The notes: a model not told the origin generated them from the sequence alone. Counted from the first letter of the stretch, positions 20,647 to 32,386 are shown. The stretch: DNA of 64,000 nt from Sthenelais limicola (GCA_942159475.1 OW804095.1:87929740-87993739); one strand, 5' to 3'. Numbers and translations: made by a program.

Positions 20647-21397
20647 CTAAGACAATGAAGCAGCCACATCTTTCTCAACTAGTACCATATGATCCAGTGG
20701 AGGACAGACATAGTCCAAAGCGGCCATTGACGCCCAATCGCCTGCTCGTTTTATCTGCTCAAGCGGCACTCCTTGTAGATGTAAATAAGTCGCTGCCCCA
20801 TTAATGAGTGCATTCCCACGTCCTTGTTCAAGCCTGCATCTGACGCCCAGGATTTTAATAATGCCAAAGCAGTAGTATAAGGCACTGGACCCTTGTCAGT
20901 CGATATCAATGTAGAAGCATCACCACCTGGACATCTTTGAAACAAATGACGCAGCCAAGTGACTAAACACAGGTCTCCTCCATATGCTGCCACAGGAGAC
21001 TTGAAGACCCTGGAGGCAAACTGGTTGGTCTTTGAAGACTTGCATTGAATTATGACACCCCACTCTGTAAATTACACGTCAGATCTGTGGAGTATATGAG
21101 GATCAGGAGGACTTATATATGACACTTCCTCAAAAGTGTTCGAAAACACAACACAACCCCTGTCCACATTGCCAGCTCCACATTATTGGCTAAATTTACT
21201 TTCTGAAAAATCTTGACTAAATCTGCAAGCAATAGCGGATCTTTAGGGCTTGCTTTTACTCCTAGTCGATGTTTTATTCCAGCCAGAACCGAAGAAACAG
21301 CAAAGTCCTGCCTCATATCAGACCTTCCATGTGCTTTAGACAAATAATTCACAGCCAACAGAGCATTGTTGATGGATACATAAGCACGAGTTGACAC
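20647..21397 (-). pseudogene. Tyrosine recombinase of the Ngaro-like element
   Basis: Integrase of DIRS/Ngaro elements, which inserts a circular cDNA. The N-terminal part (21397-21113) reads ALLAVNYLSKAHGRSDM and ends VVLCFRTLLRKCHI, where the Arg of the FRTLLRK block is the first catalytic Arg. The C-terminal part reads GLNKDVGMHSL (the H-x-x-R box with its Arg lost to a frameshift), then in a shifted frame AATYLHLQGVPLEQIKRAGDW and SMAALDYV, which carries the nucleophilic Tyr. Stops near 21113 and around 20800 inactivate it. Confidence 0.85.
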
Positions 21398-21422
21398 CTA
21401 GCTGGCTAAATATCTGCTCAGA

Positions 21423-22252
21423 TTAATAGAGTCCACAGGCAAGGGAGCAAGGCCATATTTCGTGCAAAATTAAAAATATGAATTCCAACTCTCTCAAGCA
21501 TGTTATTAAAGTTAACTGAGCCTTGACACCTTCCTCATATGTGGTAGTTACACAGACAAAATCATCAATGTAGGCGTAGCATATCCACACCATCTTCTTC
21601 ATCATTCGAGCCACAATGTTTGTCACCCTTGTAAATATATACGGAGCAGCTCGAGCTCCGAAGCAGATTGAATTATCATTGAGAAAACATTTTTTCCCAT
21701 CAAAAGTCAATCCTAGGCCAAAGAATTTTCTATCCATCGGCGAAATCAACAAAGATCTATATATGCACTCTTAATGTTGAGGGTTGAAATGAAGCCTCCA
21801 GGCGAAATAACTGATATTTTCTCCTCTATGGTTGTATAACTGAAGGTGGCAAAGACATTATTCGTATAAGCATTTACTGAAGCTTCAAGTGGGCGTTTAC
21901 AGTCAAAATCAGACAATAATTTCCATCTTTCCTGGGTATTGCTCCCATGGCGTGCACAACAAGGTCTCTGCAGAGCCACAGAGAGCTTTCCTTGAGATAA
22001 TTCAGATAATTTATTTAGCTTTTTCTTGGCCTCAGCAACAAAACAAGCGCTATAATTTTTGCAGTAGTATGGTTGAATAATAGAGCCTGGGTCCACAGGA
22101 TGAAAACCATTCACAACTCTGTCCAAGATGAAATGTGCATCGGGGTCCCATCTTTTATGCAAAAATAGCCACTTTAACCAACCTAGAGTCTTCATTTGAC
22201 ATCGAATATTTTGAAGCAAGTCATTGTCTGTAATTTTGCATGCCAAACTCAC
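21423..22252 (-). pseudogene. Reverse transcriptase of the Ngaro-like element
   Basis: The first frame (22252-21746) has VNAYTNNVFATFSYTTIEEK and GGFISTLNIKSAYIDL, the fingers/palm start with the first catalytic Asp region degraded (N in place of D). The second frame (21752-21423) has FGLGLTFDGKKCF, CFGARAAPYIFTRVTNIVARM and YAYIDDFVCV, the YxDD catalytic box in the YIDDF form typical of DIRS-like RTs. The frame breaks at the overlap. The thumb and RNase H that should follow LRELEFI are absent. Confidence 0.88.
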
Positions 22253-22299
22253 CAGATTTTCAAAGTTCTGATCCGTGACACAAGAATTATCAAAATTTG

Positions 22300-23285
22300 T
22301 TAGCCTCCATGGCTCTGACTCGACATGTTGGCTGCCATGACACCATTATGGCATTTCCGGTTTCCAGTGAGTGAGGAGGGTGTCGCGATCTTTATGCACA
22401 TCCTCAGCGCAGTGATTCTCATTGCAAAAACCACACACATGTCACCTATAACCTGGGTATTGACACCTTGTGTATGTTTTACTTGGACAATTCCAATATA
22501 CATCTGGCCAAGATTTTCAATCATAGAAGGGGTCATATGGATATTTTTGGTCCGAAGCAGACAACGAGATGCGAGAATATTTCCTGCGACCCATACCTGC
22601 CACTTCCGGCTTGCTTGGTGAAACGTAAACATTGGGTCGGACATGATACTCAGGATCCAGGTATAAAGCATTTGATTCCACATCAATGGCGGGCCAGTCA
22701 GACAAATCACCTTCCAAGACTTTAGTCATGGAAGCCTTGTACAATATATAAGCGAGGTGATCTACGTAACCCTGCACTCTATCTCCAAGTTTACATAAAT
22801 GCTATACAAGAGCTCCACAACCAACAACTGCGTATATTTCTGCCTGAACAATAGAATTCTGGTCTTAGCTTACTCATTTCATCTTGATTACGGCCACCAG
22901 AAGCACCCTGGTCACCAATGAAGCTTGTGTTTCCCATTCTCTGCTGACTATCCCCACTTTCGGAGACGTGGACACAACTAAGTCGAAGATGAATATCACT
23001 GATCTCCATCTCCAGCTTCAAAGTCTTATAAGAACCGTCCGATTTTGTGAGCTTATCTTTCTGATCCGTCAACACCTTCTCCAACAAGGGACTATATTCC
23101 GTATCGCCACAAGCAGATAGGTCCTCAGGTTTCATTTCAGCCATAGTGGCCAACAAACCTCTGCTCAGCGCCATTTTCTTTTTATCACCGGTGTCAATCT
23201 TGGTTATTCCAGAGGCCTTGTATCGTGTCCAGCTAGGTTTGTAGTGTTTACTACAGCAACCACTACGATTGATGATATGGGGCAT
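22300..23285 (-). pseudogene. Gag-like ORF1 of the Ngaro-like element
   Basis: Broken frames upstream of RT: 23285-22791 is polar and charged with little similarity I can name. 22777-22517 reads ALYLDPEYHVRPNVYV. 22450-22390 reads VCGFCNENHCAEDVH, a Cys/His cluster at the position of the DIRS gag zinc finger. Function inferred from position and the Cys/His motif only. Confidence 0.6.
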
Positions 23286-23322
23286 ACAATATACTTATGT
23301 TTTTTCCTTGAATCCCCCCAAA

Positions 23323-23483
23323 AACCAATCCAAGTCTTTGAATCTTTTACATGTCTGACTCGGCTGATCACTAGCTGGCCTCTGAGAAGGTAAGGGCAAT
23401 GCATGTCGGGAGAGAGTCTAACAATATATATATCTGGTCACATAAGGCAGTTCGGTAGTAGGTAGTCGGTGAGTGTCGGTAAA
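23323..23483 (-). repeat. Split direct repeat A1
   Basis: AACCAATCCAAGTCTTTGAA to GTGAGTGTCGGTAAA; the copy upstream of the ORFs, partner of A2. Confidence 0.92.
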
Positions 23484-23757
23484 GAGACATGTTAAGATTG
23501 GTCATACTTAATAAGAGGACATTTCATCCGCTAGATTTTAGTATATGGCAACTTTCGTAACAGTGTATCAACAAAAACAAGTAAGCGTAGGTGTACGGCC
23601 TACAGTGGGTCAGCGGCCGTATGGTCAGAGGCACACACACACCTTTGCATGTCCACCGGGAGACCAGGTGGAGGGAGCCCGGTTTGGCCCACATAGCTAG
23701 GTGAGTCATGCTGGGCATGCGCACAGTGGTAAAAGTTAATCCCGCAGTCACGTTGCG

Positions 23758-23991
23758 TTGACAAACGTTGACAAACGCATACTGGAAAGGAACTACCGTC
23801 TGAGGGAAGATAGATGTCTGAATTTTGAAGTAAACCATCCAAACTGCAGCATGTACCAATGTTCAATGACCTACACTGGGATACAGATGTGGAACAACCT
23901 TGACGCCAAGTTAAAGGGTATCCAAGTTCCTTTGAACTTTAAAAGCAGACTAAACATCCTTTCTAGAACTATTATCATCCCAGATTACTAA
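23758..23991 (+). pseudogene. LINE ORF2 C-terminal end
   Basis: 77 codons reading RNYRLREDRCLNFEVNHP, MWNNLDAKLKGIQVPLNF and KSRLNILSRT, then a stop. The MWNNL...FKSRL pattern is the standard C-terminus of CR1/L2-like ORF2 proteins. No RT precedes it, so this is a heavily 5'-truncated LINE copy. Confidence 0.75.
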
Positions 23992-23994
23992 AAA

Positions 23995-25028
23995 TATCTT
24001 ATAGTAAACAAGCTCCCTGAATAAAGATATGTAAAAAACCCCGAAAAACCTCACCTCCCGTCAACACAATATCGTGTGAGTTGGAATAGTCAATGGTATC
24101 GATTGCCACCATAAGGGTGAAGGACAAACCGGACAAACCGGACAAACATACATCAGGAGGATAATCCTTGCCTCTATGAGGAGTGATATTTTTCATTCTT
24201 TGCATGGTGTTGCGTCCCAAAGTAGACATATGTACAAATGATGAAATCGGTACAGACTTTTCCTCTGTGGTACATGCTATTTCACATACTATAGTTCTTT
24301 TCCAACTGCTTTCTTCCTATTTCCGGGAAGATTTTACTATTTCCAGAACAAAAAGTTCCATGTCAGTGTCGATTTTCCCATGTCAGCCTCCTTTTCCACT
24401 ATTTCCCTTAGATATTCACCACCGAAAAGTATATCACTGCACCTTTTTCCTATTTCCCCTACATGAACAGCCATGTCTAGCTGCTGTGACTCCTATGTCT
24501 AGATTTGGCCATCTTTTCTCATTGGTGTCCTCCCTGGGACACTCCTTTTCTACCCATACAAAAGCAGACATGGGTCCGATTTTCAGAAATGTACAATTGG
24601 CAGCTGTACACATTTAGTATATTCTGCTAAATTAGGCTGCAATTTGGTCAATATTATGTAAATACCTGTACATTTGGCATTGCATTGATTCTAGCAATCT
24701 GTTTGGTTAGGTTGAACTGTAGTTTGAACTTTATTTTGGTCTGAAATTTGGGTTATTGGAGAGGATTGGTGAAGATGAATTGTACATTTTCTGAACATCT
24801 AACCCACATGAGTAGTGGCTCAGTGTTACGTAACATTATCCACTACCCCTGAGTGGGGGCCCACCAGCTATCTTTGTAGTGTAGCAGTGTTACATAACAC
24901 ATCCAATACATCTTCTCTTCCTTTCTCTTTCTCCCTCTCCCCTCCCGCTCACCCCCCCCCCACCTCCCTCGCTCACTCTCCTTCTCCCTCCCATGTTGGG
25001 GTAGGAATACATCATGGTACATTTGGGT
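23995..25028. other. No gene seen; dispersed repeat copy inside
   Basis: Contains three GGACAAACC units at 24122-24148 and a dispersed repeat at 24595-24790. Short frames here show no domain. Confidence 0.5.
24595..24790. repeat. Dispersed repeat, copy 2
   Basis: Same order of phrases as 14095-14275: GGCAGCT, CACATTTAGTA, GGCATTGCATTGATTC, then GGGTTATTGGAGAGGATTGG. Confidence 0.65.
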
Positions 25029-25215
25029 GAAAAGGAGTGGATATTTGGAAAAGGAGTGGATATTCGGAAAAGGAAAAGGATATTCCAAAAAGAAAAGGAT
25101 ATTCCAAAAAGGAAAAGTATATTCCTAAAAGGAAAATGATAATCCGAAAAGGAAAAGGACATTGGCAAAAAGGAAAAGAAAGTTGACAAAAAGGTATTGG
25201 ATATTCCAAAAAGAA
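25029..25215. repeat. Degenerate GGAAAAGGATATTCC minisatellite
   Basis: About ten imperfect units of roughly 15-18 bases built on AAAAGGAAAAGGATATTCC. Purine-rich on the plus strand, so minus-strand frames are Phe/Leu-rich artefacts. Confidence 0.85.
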
Positions 25216-25329
25216 AAGTCTTGGATATTTTGTATTTTTCCTATTTCACGTTTATATCCTTTCAGACTGGGGACAAAACACATGGTTCTGAAGGCCCTTT
25301 TGGTAATTTCAAGTCCAGCTGGAAGGCAA

Positions 25330-25995
25330 AAATGAAATATTTTTGGCCTGGAATGCGGTATGATTTGAAATGATGATTGAGGGCTTGCCCTGCCTGTAAT
25401 ATGCGGAAGACGAGAGATGGATGTGGCATAACGCCATTGAAGAAGGAGATCCATGGTGAAAGGTGGAGTAGGTTGGCCTTGGACATTATTGGTCCACTTA
25501 AGACTACCCCTAGAGGCAACAACTACGGGATGGTGGTGATGGATCATTTCTTGAAATGAGCTGAAGCCTATCTGATGCCAGATCATACAGTGGAAAGGTG
25601 TGCAGACGTTCTATTCAGGGAATGGATTTTGAGATTTGGTTGTCTGGTTTCACTGCAGAAAGACGGGGCTCCTGAATTTAGATCTCAGCTGTTACAAAGT
25701 TTGTTGGATATGTGGATATGTTGGGAGTCAAGAAACTGACCACTCTCCCTTACAGGCCTAGGTCGAATGGCCAGGCAGAGAGGTTCAACCATGTCTTGGT
25801 TGAGCAGCTTTCTTGCCTGACTGACTATTCAGAAACGGATTGGGATTTACTCGTTCAATGTATAGTTCATGCTTACTGGGGGAATGTGCATGCAAGTACT
25901 TTTTTGGTAGTCTTTGCGACTGAGCTTGGGACTCCAGTGGACTTGGTCCAACAATGAGAGAGAATCCTCCAAAATTTTGCTCAAATGACTTTTAA
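25330..25995 (+). pseudogene. Ty3/gypsy integrase remnant
   Basis: Core of an LTR-retrotransposon integrase. A decayed zinc-binding end reads MKYFWPGMRYDL and ACPACNMRKT (the CxxC). The catalytic core follows: LALDIIGPLKTTPRGNNYG (first Asp), a stop near 25556, then SLQKDGAPEFRSQLLQSLL (second Asp), then after a frameshift near 25705 LTTLPYRPRSNGQAERFN (the Glu after NGQAE). The tail reaches about 25995. No LTR or RT is adjacent, so it is an isolated fragment. Confidence 0.88.
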
Positions 25996-26084
25996 AAGGC
26001 GGAAAAGAATGGAAGAAAGTATAGAAAATACCGTAGTTTAATGATTACAGAATGATATATATAGCGCATTATTCCACAATTTGA

Positions 26085-26121
26085 GTGAGAGTGAAGTATA
26101 ACAAATATACTTCACTCTCAC
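26085..26121. repeat. Perfect 15-bp hairpin
   Basis: GTGAGAGTGAAGTAT pairs with ATACTTCACTCTCAC around a 7-base loop. Confidence 0.9.
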
Positions 26122-26498
26122 GACCAGTGAAGTATTTTTTGCTCATTAGCACCTAGTATCAAAAGTACCTGCATTGTAGTCCTGTTTCTTTCGGCTCCCT
26201 CGTGTGGTTGTACAAATGTAATAAACAAACATACCATAAATTTATTTATTATATGCACATTCCATTTGAGAGGTGCAATAAGTGTGGTGCAATAAAAGTA
26301 TTTTTATGGTATATATGTACCAATCCAAATTAGAATTGGGTTTTCTTTTTTTCTCTTTTTTTTAAAAGGTTTTATTCAATATAGACTACAATTGGGATTA
26401 CTTTTAGCTTTTAGATACTTTATGACGATTTAAAACCAAAAAGAAAGGTTTATATATCAATATGTGTCTATGCTAGGGGCATATAATAAATATTTAAT

Positions 26499-26559
26499 GG
26501 AACTCAGTACTAGTAATTGAATATTGATAATAGATATTCAATTACTAGCACCTCGTTCC
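26499..26559. repeat. Imperfect long hairpin
   Basis: CTAGTAATTGAATAT pairs with ATATTCAATTACTAG, and outside it GGAAC pairs with GTTCC, giving a 61-base inverted repeat. Could be a small MITE end or internal foldback. Confidence 0.8.
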
Positions 26560-27579
26560 ATTCTCTCTCTATATATAAGTATGGTGTAAAACAGGGTGTA
26601 AACTGGGTGTAAAGCACCCAATTCCACTCTTAAACAATCTTCATCTTAATTATTGCTCCCACACAGTGAAATAATCTTATTGTGCCCTAAAAGAACACAT
26701 CCAGAAAACAAACCAAAGGAAACTTTTTCAAAGCAGTTTCTCAATGCAGGTTATGGAACATTTCTGAGTAATGGCTTGGAGCAAGATGTGTTGACATCTG
26801 TTTCCACTTCTGTTGGTTCTTGCCAAATTTTCACTTCTTACCCGCATTGCCTGAAAAGCTGGCCACTCTGCCAAATGCAAAACAGAAACGCAAAGTCACC
26901 TTTTGTTCCACAGCTTGAGGAAGGTCATGGAAAACAAACATTTGTCAGGTTCTGTTCAAGCTTTGGGAATGGTAAAGGTTTGTTTACATTTTTACCAGAT
27001 TGGAGAATCTGAATCTATGGCTATGGTGGAATAAAGCGGTTGCAATGCTCATAGTAAACTAGAAAGTTTGTTGGGGAGAAAAATAATGAATTTTAGGATT
27101 CATTGTAAATCATGTGTTTGAAAATTAGAAAAAGGCCGGTTTTTCTTAACATGTGTTTTTCATTCCGGACTGGTCCAGGCTCAGACCTAAGAATCCCTCC
27201 AAAGTTAGGGAAAACCTCTCGCTCCAAACGGCAAAATGCCATTAGAATAGCCGACCATTAAGGTGGCTACTACAAGGCTGGGAAAGCCATTAGCCCAGTA
27301 GGCGTCCAATCACTGACATACCGTTTTTGTCTGATCTGAGCGGCTTTGAGCCTAAACTTTGACAGTATATATACATATAGCTGAAGAATCGTTTGTAACC
27401 ATATTCAAAGAGTAGATTCAACCGAGAGAAAACTACCGCCGATGAGCGATAATAAGTGAAGCCACCGCAGGAAATGATTTTGACCGGTCATATAAATGTG
27501 GCTTTTCATAAAACCCCACAGCCAAAACAACCAGAAGAAATCCTCCAAGCTTTTATCAAATGACTTTTAGATGGGTTTG

Positions 27580-29722
27580 AAAGGAACTGATCAAACAACA
27601 ACTTGGTTTTCAATCGGGTCACTCGACCACGGAAGCTCTAGCGGAATATCTCCTTGACTTAAACAAATCATCCTATAGAAATGATTTTATGTTAACCTGC
27701 TTTATAGATCTAAGTAAAGCTTTTGATACTGTGGTGCCTAAAATTCTTATGGAAAAATTGTCTGATTGTGGATTGCCCCCTAGAGCTATATCATGGTTCG
27801 ATTCTTACCTCTCCAACAGAAAGCAAAAAGTTGTTATGAATGGGAACGAGTCAGACACACAGAACATTGCCTATGGAGTACCACAAGGTTCTATCCTTGG
27901 ACCGACGCTATTTTTATTGTATGTTAATGATTTAAAATATGTAAATTTAAAGGCTAATATACTGCAATACGCAGATGATACGATCTTATATCTTGCAACC
28001 CCAGACCTAAAGGATGGTATTAAAATTATGAATGAGGACCTAGGGAAGTTTGATGACTGGTGTGTTGGTAATAAGTTGCAGGTGAATGCTAAAAAAACTA
28101 AAATTATGGTCTCAGGTAGGAAGAACAAGGTGGATAAGGTAGTGGTAGATGTTCGCCTCAATAATGTTCAACTAGAACAGGTGAAAAGATATGTTTATCT
28201 TGGTATAACGTTTGACCCAAGTACTACTATGGCGTTACAATATAATAATCTGGTTAGCCAACTGAATCATAAATTGTTCATCTTTAGGAAAATTCGACCT
28301 CTCTTAACAAAATTTGCTGCTATAACGATTGCTAAATCAAAACTCCTGTCCATTTTCGACTATAGTCTATTCTGTCTCACCCCCCTTACTGTTACACAAA
28401 TGAAAAAACTCCAAGTTCTCCAAAATAAGGTCCTGAGGGTTGCCTTGCAATGTGATCATTTAACTCCCACTGATGAAATCTACACCACAACAAAGGTGAT
28501 GAGGTTAGAAAACAGGATAAAGTTTAATATTAGTAAAATGGCCCATGATGATGTATATGTAAAAGGTCGTGGCGTAAACCCAATCAGAGCCACTAGACAA
28601 GCTGATGCCCCTACTTTGGAGGGCTTTGCTCCCCGAACTGAAAGAGATAGAAAATGTCTAACAAATCAACTTGCTAGTATATGGAATAATCTTCCCCCAG
28701 AACTTAGAAACACTCGTGACAGGAATTACTTCTGTAGTGCCCTTAAACGGCATATTTTTGCTATACAAGCCAATCCCAATCATATTCCCTAAACACCCCA
28801 ACCGTGACGTATCTCGCCATGGTTGAAAATAAATTCATAACTCTGGTCTCATAATAAATATACATAAAATGATATGTAGGTAATGGTGATTTTCAAAATC
28901 CTCCCTTCCCTTATGCTTGTCATGATTGATTGAAACATTGTGTTGACCTGATTCTACACTGTACTGATCCTGATCCGTACTGGTTGCTTTGCCCCCTCTG
29001 ATCTATGATCTTGTATCCTTTGATCTTGTCCAAAATACCCAGCTGTATATATTAGTCCTCATGTTTAGGACACATGTATGTAATTGATCTTGAACTGTCT
29101 TCCTGTAAATAATACAAGTTCACCTCTCACTGCTTCATCTAATTTAAATCTCATTTCGACTATAAATGTATCAGCTACTCAACTGTACTATGTACTTAAA
29201 ACGACACAAGATGTATTTATATGACACAAAATCCTTACCCCATCCTGCTGTTATCCGCAATTAGTGTCTGTTATCCGCAACTAGTGTCTTGAAAACACAC
29301 CAAGCGATATTCTGTATTGTCAGTGTTATTCTCACCATAATTTTGTCAAGTCTATAATAACTACGGTCTGTATGATTACTTGGTAGTAGTCCCGGTTGAC
29401 TCCCCCCCTACTCCAACCTCACCATACTCCCTCCCAAAATAGTGTATACGATACAAAATAGTCAGTAGCTATCACACCCATTCTCATCCCATCAACACTA
29501 ACCCACCAAGCTTCACCAAGTAATCATTACTTCATGATTTGTTAATTTATCAAAAAATTTGCTTATGTATATGTCAGTAAACCTCATTCAATAATTTACG
29601 TTTATCCCTGCTAAGATAAGTTTGAAACACATTGCGTCAGGGCATTACGAAAATCACTTGCATTTGTGAGACCTGTCTTGATGTTTATTGAATAAAGACT
29701 TTCAAAACGTGAAAAAAAAAAA
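27580..29722 (+). mobile_element. 5'-truncated LINE with intact RT and 3' UTR
   Basis: Begins inside the RT fingers near 27583, keeps one open frame to 28792, then about 920 bases of 3' UTR ending GAATAAAGACTTTC and a short A-rich tail at 29708-29722. 5' truncation and an A-rich 3' end are the expected products of target-primed reverse transcription. Confidence 0.88.
27583..28792 (+). CDS. LINE reverse transcriptase, C-terminal two thirds of ORF2
   Basis: Non-LTR reverse transcriptase, open without a stop. Blocks in order: LGFQSGHSTTEAL, CFIDLSKAFDTV (first catalytic Asp), YGVPQGSILGPTLFLLYVND, LQYADDTILYL (YADD), WCVGNKLQVNAKKTKIMV, YLGITFDP, then the thumb and the C-terminal SIWNNLPPELRNTRDRNYF. 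The first ATG is at 27689 but the conserved frame enters from 27583, so the start is lost by truncation. Endonuclease and ORF1 are absent. The lack of stops marks a young copy. Confidence 0.93.
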
Positions 29723-29724
29723 CA

Positions 29725-30700
29725 AACAAACCATAGGAAATCTTTTTGTTTGATGTTATGGGCCTAGACTTGCTTTCAAGTGCAACTTTACTCATTGCCA
29801 AGTTATGTTCGAAATATGCGATTAGAAATAACCCAAACTACTTATATATATATATATATATATATATTAAACAATATATTATATTGTTAAAAGATTGTGA
29901 CAAAAGACAATTTCTGAAAATATTTTGGACCATGTGTTTGTCTAAAATTAGTTTTAATTTGAAGTTTTCGTGAAGTTGAATTGTACATTTTCAGCTGCAC
30001 GCTCTCTCTGCCACCAATTGTGACCAATTGTGCTCTCTCTCCCACCAATTGTGACAAACTGAGTTAATTAGACAATTTCTGAAAATATTTTGGACTGCAT
30101 ATAAAATTAGGTTTATTTGGAAGTTTTTGTGAAGTTGAATTGTACATTTGTAACTAATGTACATGTACAGTATTATTTCTGAAATTAAATATTCTTCAAT
30201 AAATATGCATTATAGGTGAATAGATTAAGATAGGGTAGAGACCTAATTTGAAGTAGGCTATGAAGAAGAATGAGCAATCCCATTTGTGGACTACCTCGTT
30301 TAATGTTTAATCACAGGGTAAAAACGAAGCTAGTTTATTTCTCAAAGAAATCAAACGCTTTGAATGTAGTGGAGAGCTTGTTCCATCAATTTCTAAATCT
30401 AGGCTAGCCTACCTTGTTACCGGTCCCAACAGCATTCTTTGTATGTTGTGGCCAATAGTCAGTGCAACAAGTTGTTTTGAGATGTCACCAAGGGGGGTAA
30501 AAGTAGAGGCTCAAGCAGGTGAGGTTTCCTAGATGAGCAACTAGGTCATTTAGTTGAATAGTTAGGTCACTGAGGGGTTGATTGGCCGGTAGGCCAAGCA
30601 GGGGTTGATTGGCAGATGGTTGAAATGGATCATTAGTGTGTGGGACATGGGAGGGTGAGGGCGTGTGTGTTTGCAGGGGACCTGTGGGTATAGTGGGGTA
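29725..30700. other. No gene; direct repeat pair and TA microsatellite
   Basis: A (TA)n run lies at about 29841-29868. GACAATTTCTGAAAATATTTTGG to GTGAAGTTGAATTGTACATTT occurs at 29908-29986 and again at 30069-30151, with ACCAATTGTGAC repeats between. Confidence 0.7.
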
Positions 30701-30704
30701 GGGT

Positions 30705-30905
30705 GTGGGTAGTGGTGGGAGGAGAGGGAGAGCGGGGAGGAAGGGAGATTGGGGAGAGGAGGAGGGGAGAACGGGGAGAAGGAGAATGGGGAAAGGGAGA
30801 GAGGAGGAGGAGGAGGAGGAGGAGGGGGGCGAAGGTGATGTTGGTTGTGAAAAGGTGTCATTAGTGTATGGGAGGTTGAAGGGAAATCACAGGTAGGGAG
30901 AGGGA
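30705..30905. repeat. GA/AGG-rich low-complexity tract
   Basis: Reiterated GGGGAGA, GGAGG and (AGG)n. Open frames on either strand (Gly/Arg/Glu-rich or poly-Pro) are products of composition. Confidence 0.85.
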
Positions 30906-31019
30906 GAGGGAAAGTGGACACTCACAGAAACGTGCTATGATATGCGCGCATACACTTGGTGTATGTTTTACCATAAATGAATAGACTTAAATGAATACAA
31001 GATGGACATGATTACAAGA

Positions 31020-31345
31020 ATAGAATGAAATTAATGAATATAACTTTGATATTCCACTCCCTTCAGCATTTTCAAAGCGTGGGTGTACCCATACCTTGTA
31101 AACACATCAAAGGCTACAAGGAAATATCAGTAGGAATCATTACTATCTTGTAGCCTGACTAAGTGGGTGCTATCCGCGTCAATCTGATAGGTTTTTTTTG
31201 CTGCAACCATGCATCATTTGGGTTTAGGCGCAGAAGATTCGTTGTAAATAGTATTTGTTTCCCCGCCCTCCAAAAGCTTTTCCACGTCTTCAATCTCTAA
31301 TCTGTTATATTTGGCTTCTTTGTGCAATTGTCACACAGTGCCGAA
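31020..31345 (-). pseudogene. Polinton-type integrase fragment
   Basis: One minus-strand frame, with stops, reads LHKEAKYNRLEIEDVEKLL, then KKTYQIDADSTHLVRLQDSN, and YFLVAFDVFTRYGYTHALK. The pattern of a D-containing strand followed by YFLVAFDVF-R-G and AL-K-K is the RVE integrase core (first catalytic Asp region) as in Polintons. The second Asp and the Glu lie beyond the break at about 31020. Two stops lie in the frame. Confidence 0.65.
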
Positions 31346-31364
31346 TCCAGAAGGGTGCGATGGG

Positions 31365-31772
<408 letters not shown>

Positions 31773-31861
31773 TATGTAAGGCTTAAAAGATGCTCTCTAA
31801 TGGGGTGAAAACTGTTAATAATCCTTCCTTTATTCTTTTGAATCAATTGAGCTCTTGTCTT

Positions 31862-32173
31862 TTAACTTTGATTATTAGACCCCAGCTTTTGAAGTAATTT
31901 TTTGTTTCTGCTCACCTCTCTTTTAGCGTTGGGGTTCAGGGGTAAATGTAGCAAGTTCCACACAATTTCACTCAGCGCTTTTACCTGCTTCTTTGTAGCG
32001 GTCGATAGTAAAGCCTCTGCTTGGATCTTGGTTGGAGTTGAAAGAAGCAATGTCAAATAGGCTTTTTCTTTAGATAGAGTCATCGCTGTCCTTGTCTGGT
32101 CCATTACACACTTCCGAAAATGAACTTGCAGCAGGAGCTGAGCTAAATGCATATCCAGCATGGGGTGAACCAC
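31862..32173 (-). CDS. Small Polinton-associated protein with helical C-terminal motif
   Basis: 103 codons. The C-terminal half, ALLSTATKKQVKALSEIVWN then LPLNPNAKREVSRNKKLLQ, resembles a short conserved segment of a small unnamed protein recurring in animal Polintons: helices ending in a basic run, with LL-x-P-L-x-P-x-AK. Role unknown, possibly virion-associated. The N-terminal half overlaps the upstream ORF in another frame, so the start may be lower. Confidence 0.5.
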   Translation of the reverse strand: MVHPMLDMHLAQLLLQVHFRKCVMDQTRTAMTLSKEKAYLTLLLSTPTKIQAEALLSTATKKQVKALSEIVWNLLHLPLNPNAKREVSRNKKLLQKLGSNNQS

Positions 32174-32380
32174 TCAAGGTGGGGTTGTTGGGCAGTTGAG
32201 CCCAATGGTAGCACAAGGATGAAATTATATTTCTCTGGAGCCCCTCTACTTTTGACCTTAGCTGGGATTTTTGAGACTTGCACTCATCAACTTTTTCAAC
32301 TAACTTCAGCATAGCCTCCACTGAGTAACTTAAATCCAAAAGCTTTCTTTTAGCGGCCTCGCATTTAGGAGAATGAAAAG
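32070..32380 (-). CDS. Unknown ORF between ATPase and helical small protein
   Basis: Starts about MDLSYSVEAMLKLVEKVDEC (32339), with Lys/Glu-rich coiled-coil-like N-terminal 40 residues and a Ser/Pro/Ala-rich tail ending DKDSDDSI. I recognise no domain. Same strand as its neighbours and almost abutting the ATPase. Confidence 0.35.
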
Positions 32381-32386
32381 TGTGCT

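Larger units (their letters stand above)
20079..23483 (-). mobile_element. Ngaro/DIRS-type tyrosine-recombinase retrotransposon
   Basis: Minus-strand order: repeat A1 (23483-23323), gag-like ORF (23285-22300), RT (22252-21423), tyrosine recombinase (21397-20647), repeat B1 (20550-20449), A2 (20387-20223), B2 (20181-20079). The A1-ORFs-B1-A2-B2 split direct repeats are diagnostic for Ngaro-like elements, which integrate by recombinase without target duplication. RNase H appears deleted between RT and recombinase. All frames are broken. Confidence 0.9.
26000..27575. other. No clear gene; two hairpins and an unknown 119-codon frame
   Basis: 26653-27012 is open on the plus strand for 119 codons (MLPHSEIILLCPKRTHPENK...), without a domain I recognise; probably chance or a decayed element. 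The phrase AATCCTCCAA...TCAAATGACTTTTA just after the integrase (25962-25999) recurs at 27540-27570, so a second piece of the same gypsy family may lie at the right end. Confidence 0.4.

Noticed and set aside
24815..25209. Phe/Pro/Ser-rich frames around 24.9-25.2 kb
   Set aside because: They follow the purine-rich minisatellite and CT-rich tract and differ only by frame of the same repeat.
30562..30921. Pro-rich 119-codon minus-strand frame
   Set aside because: Entirely explained by the GA-rich low-complexity tract on the opposite strand.
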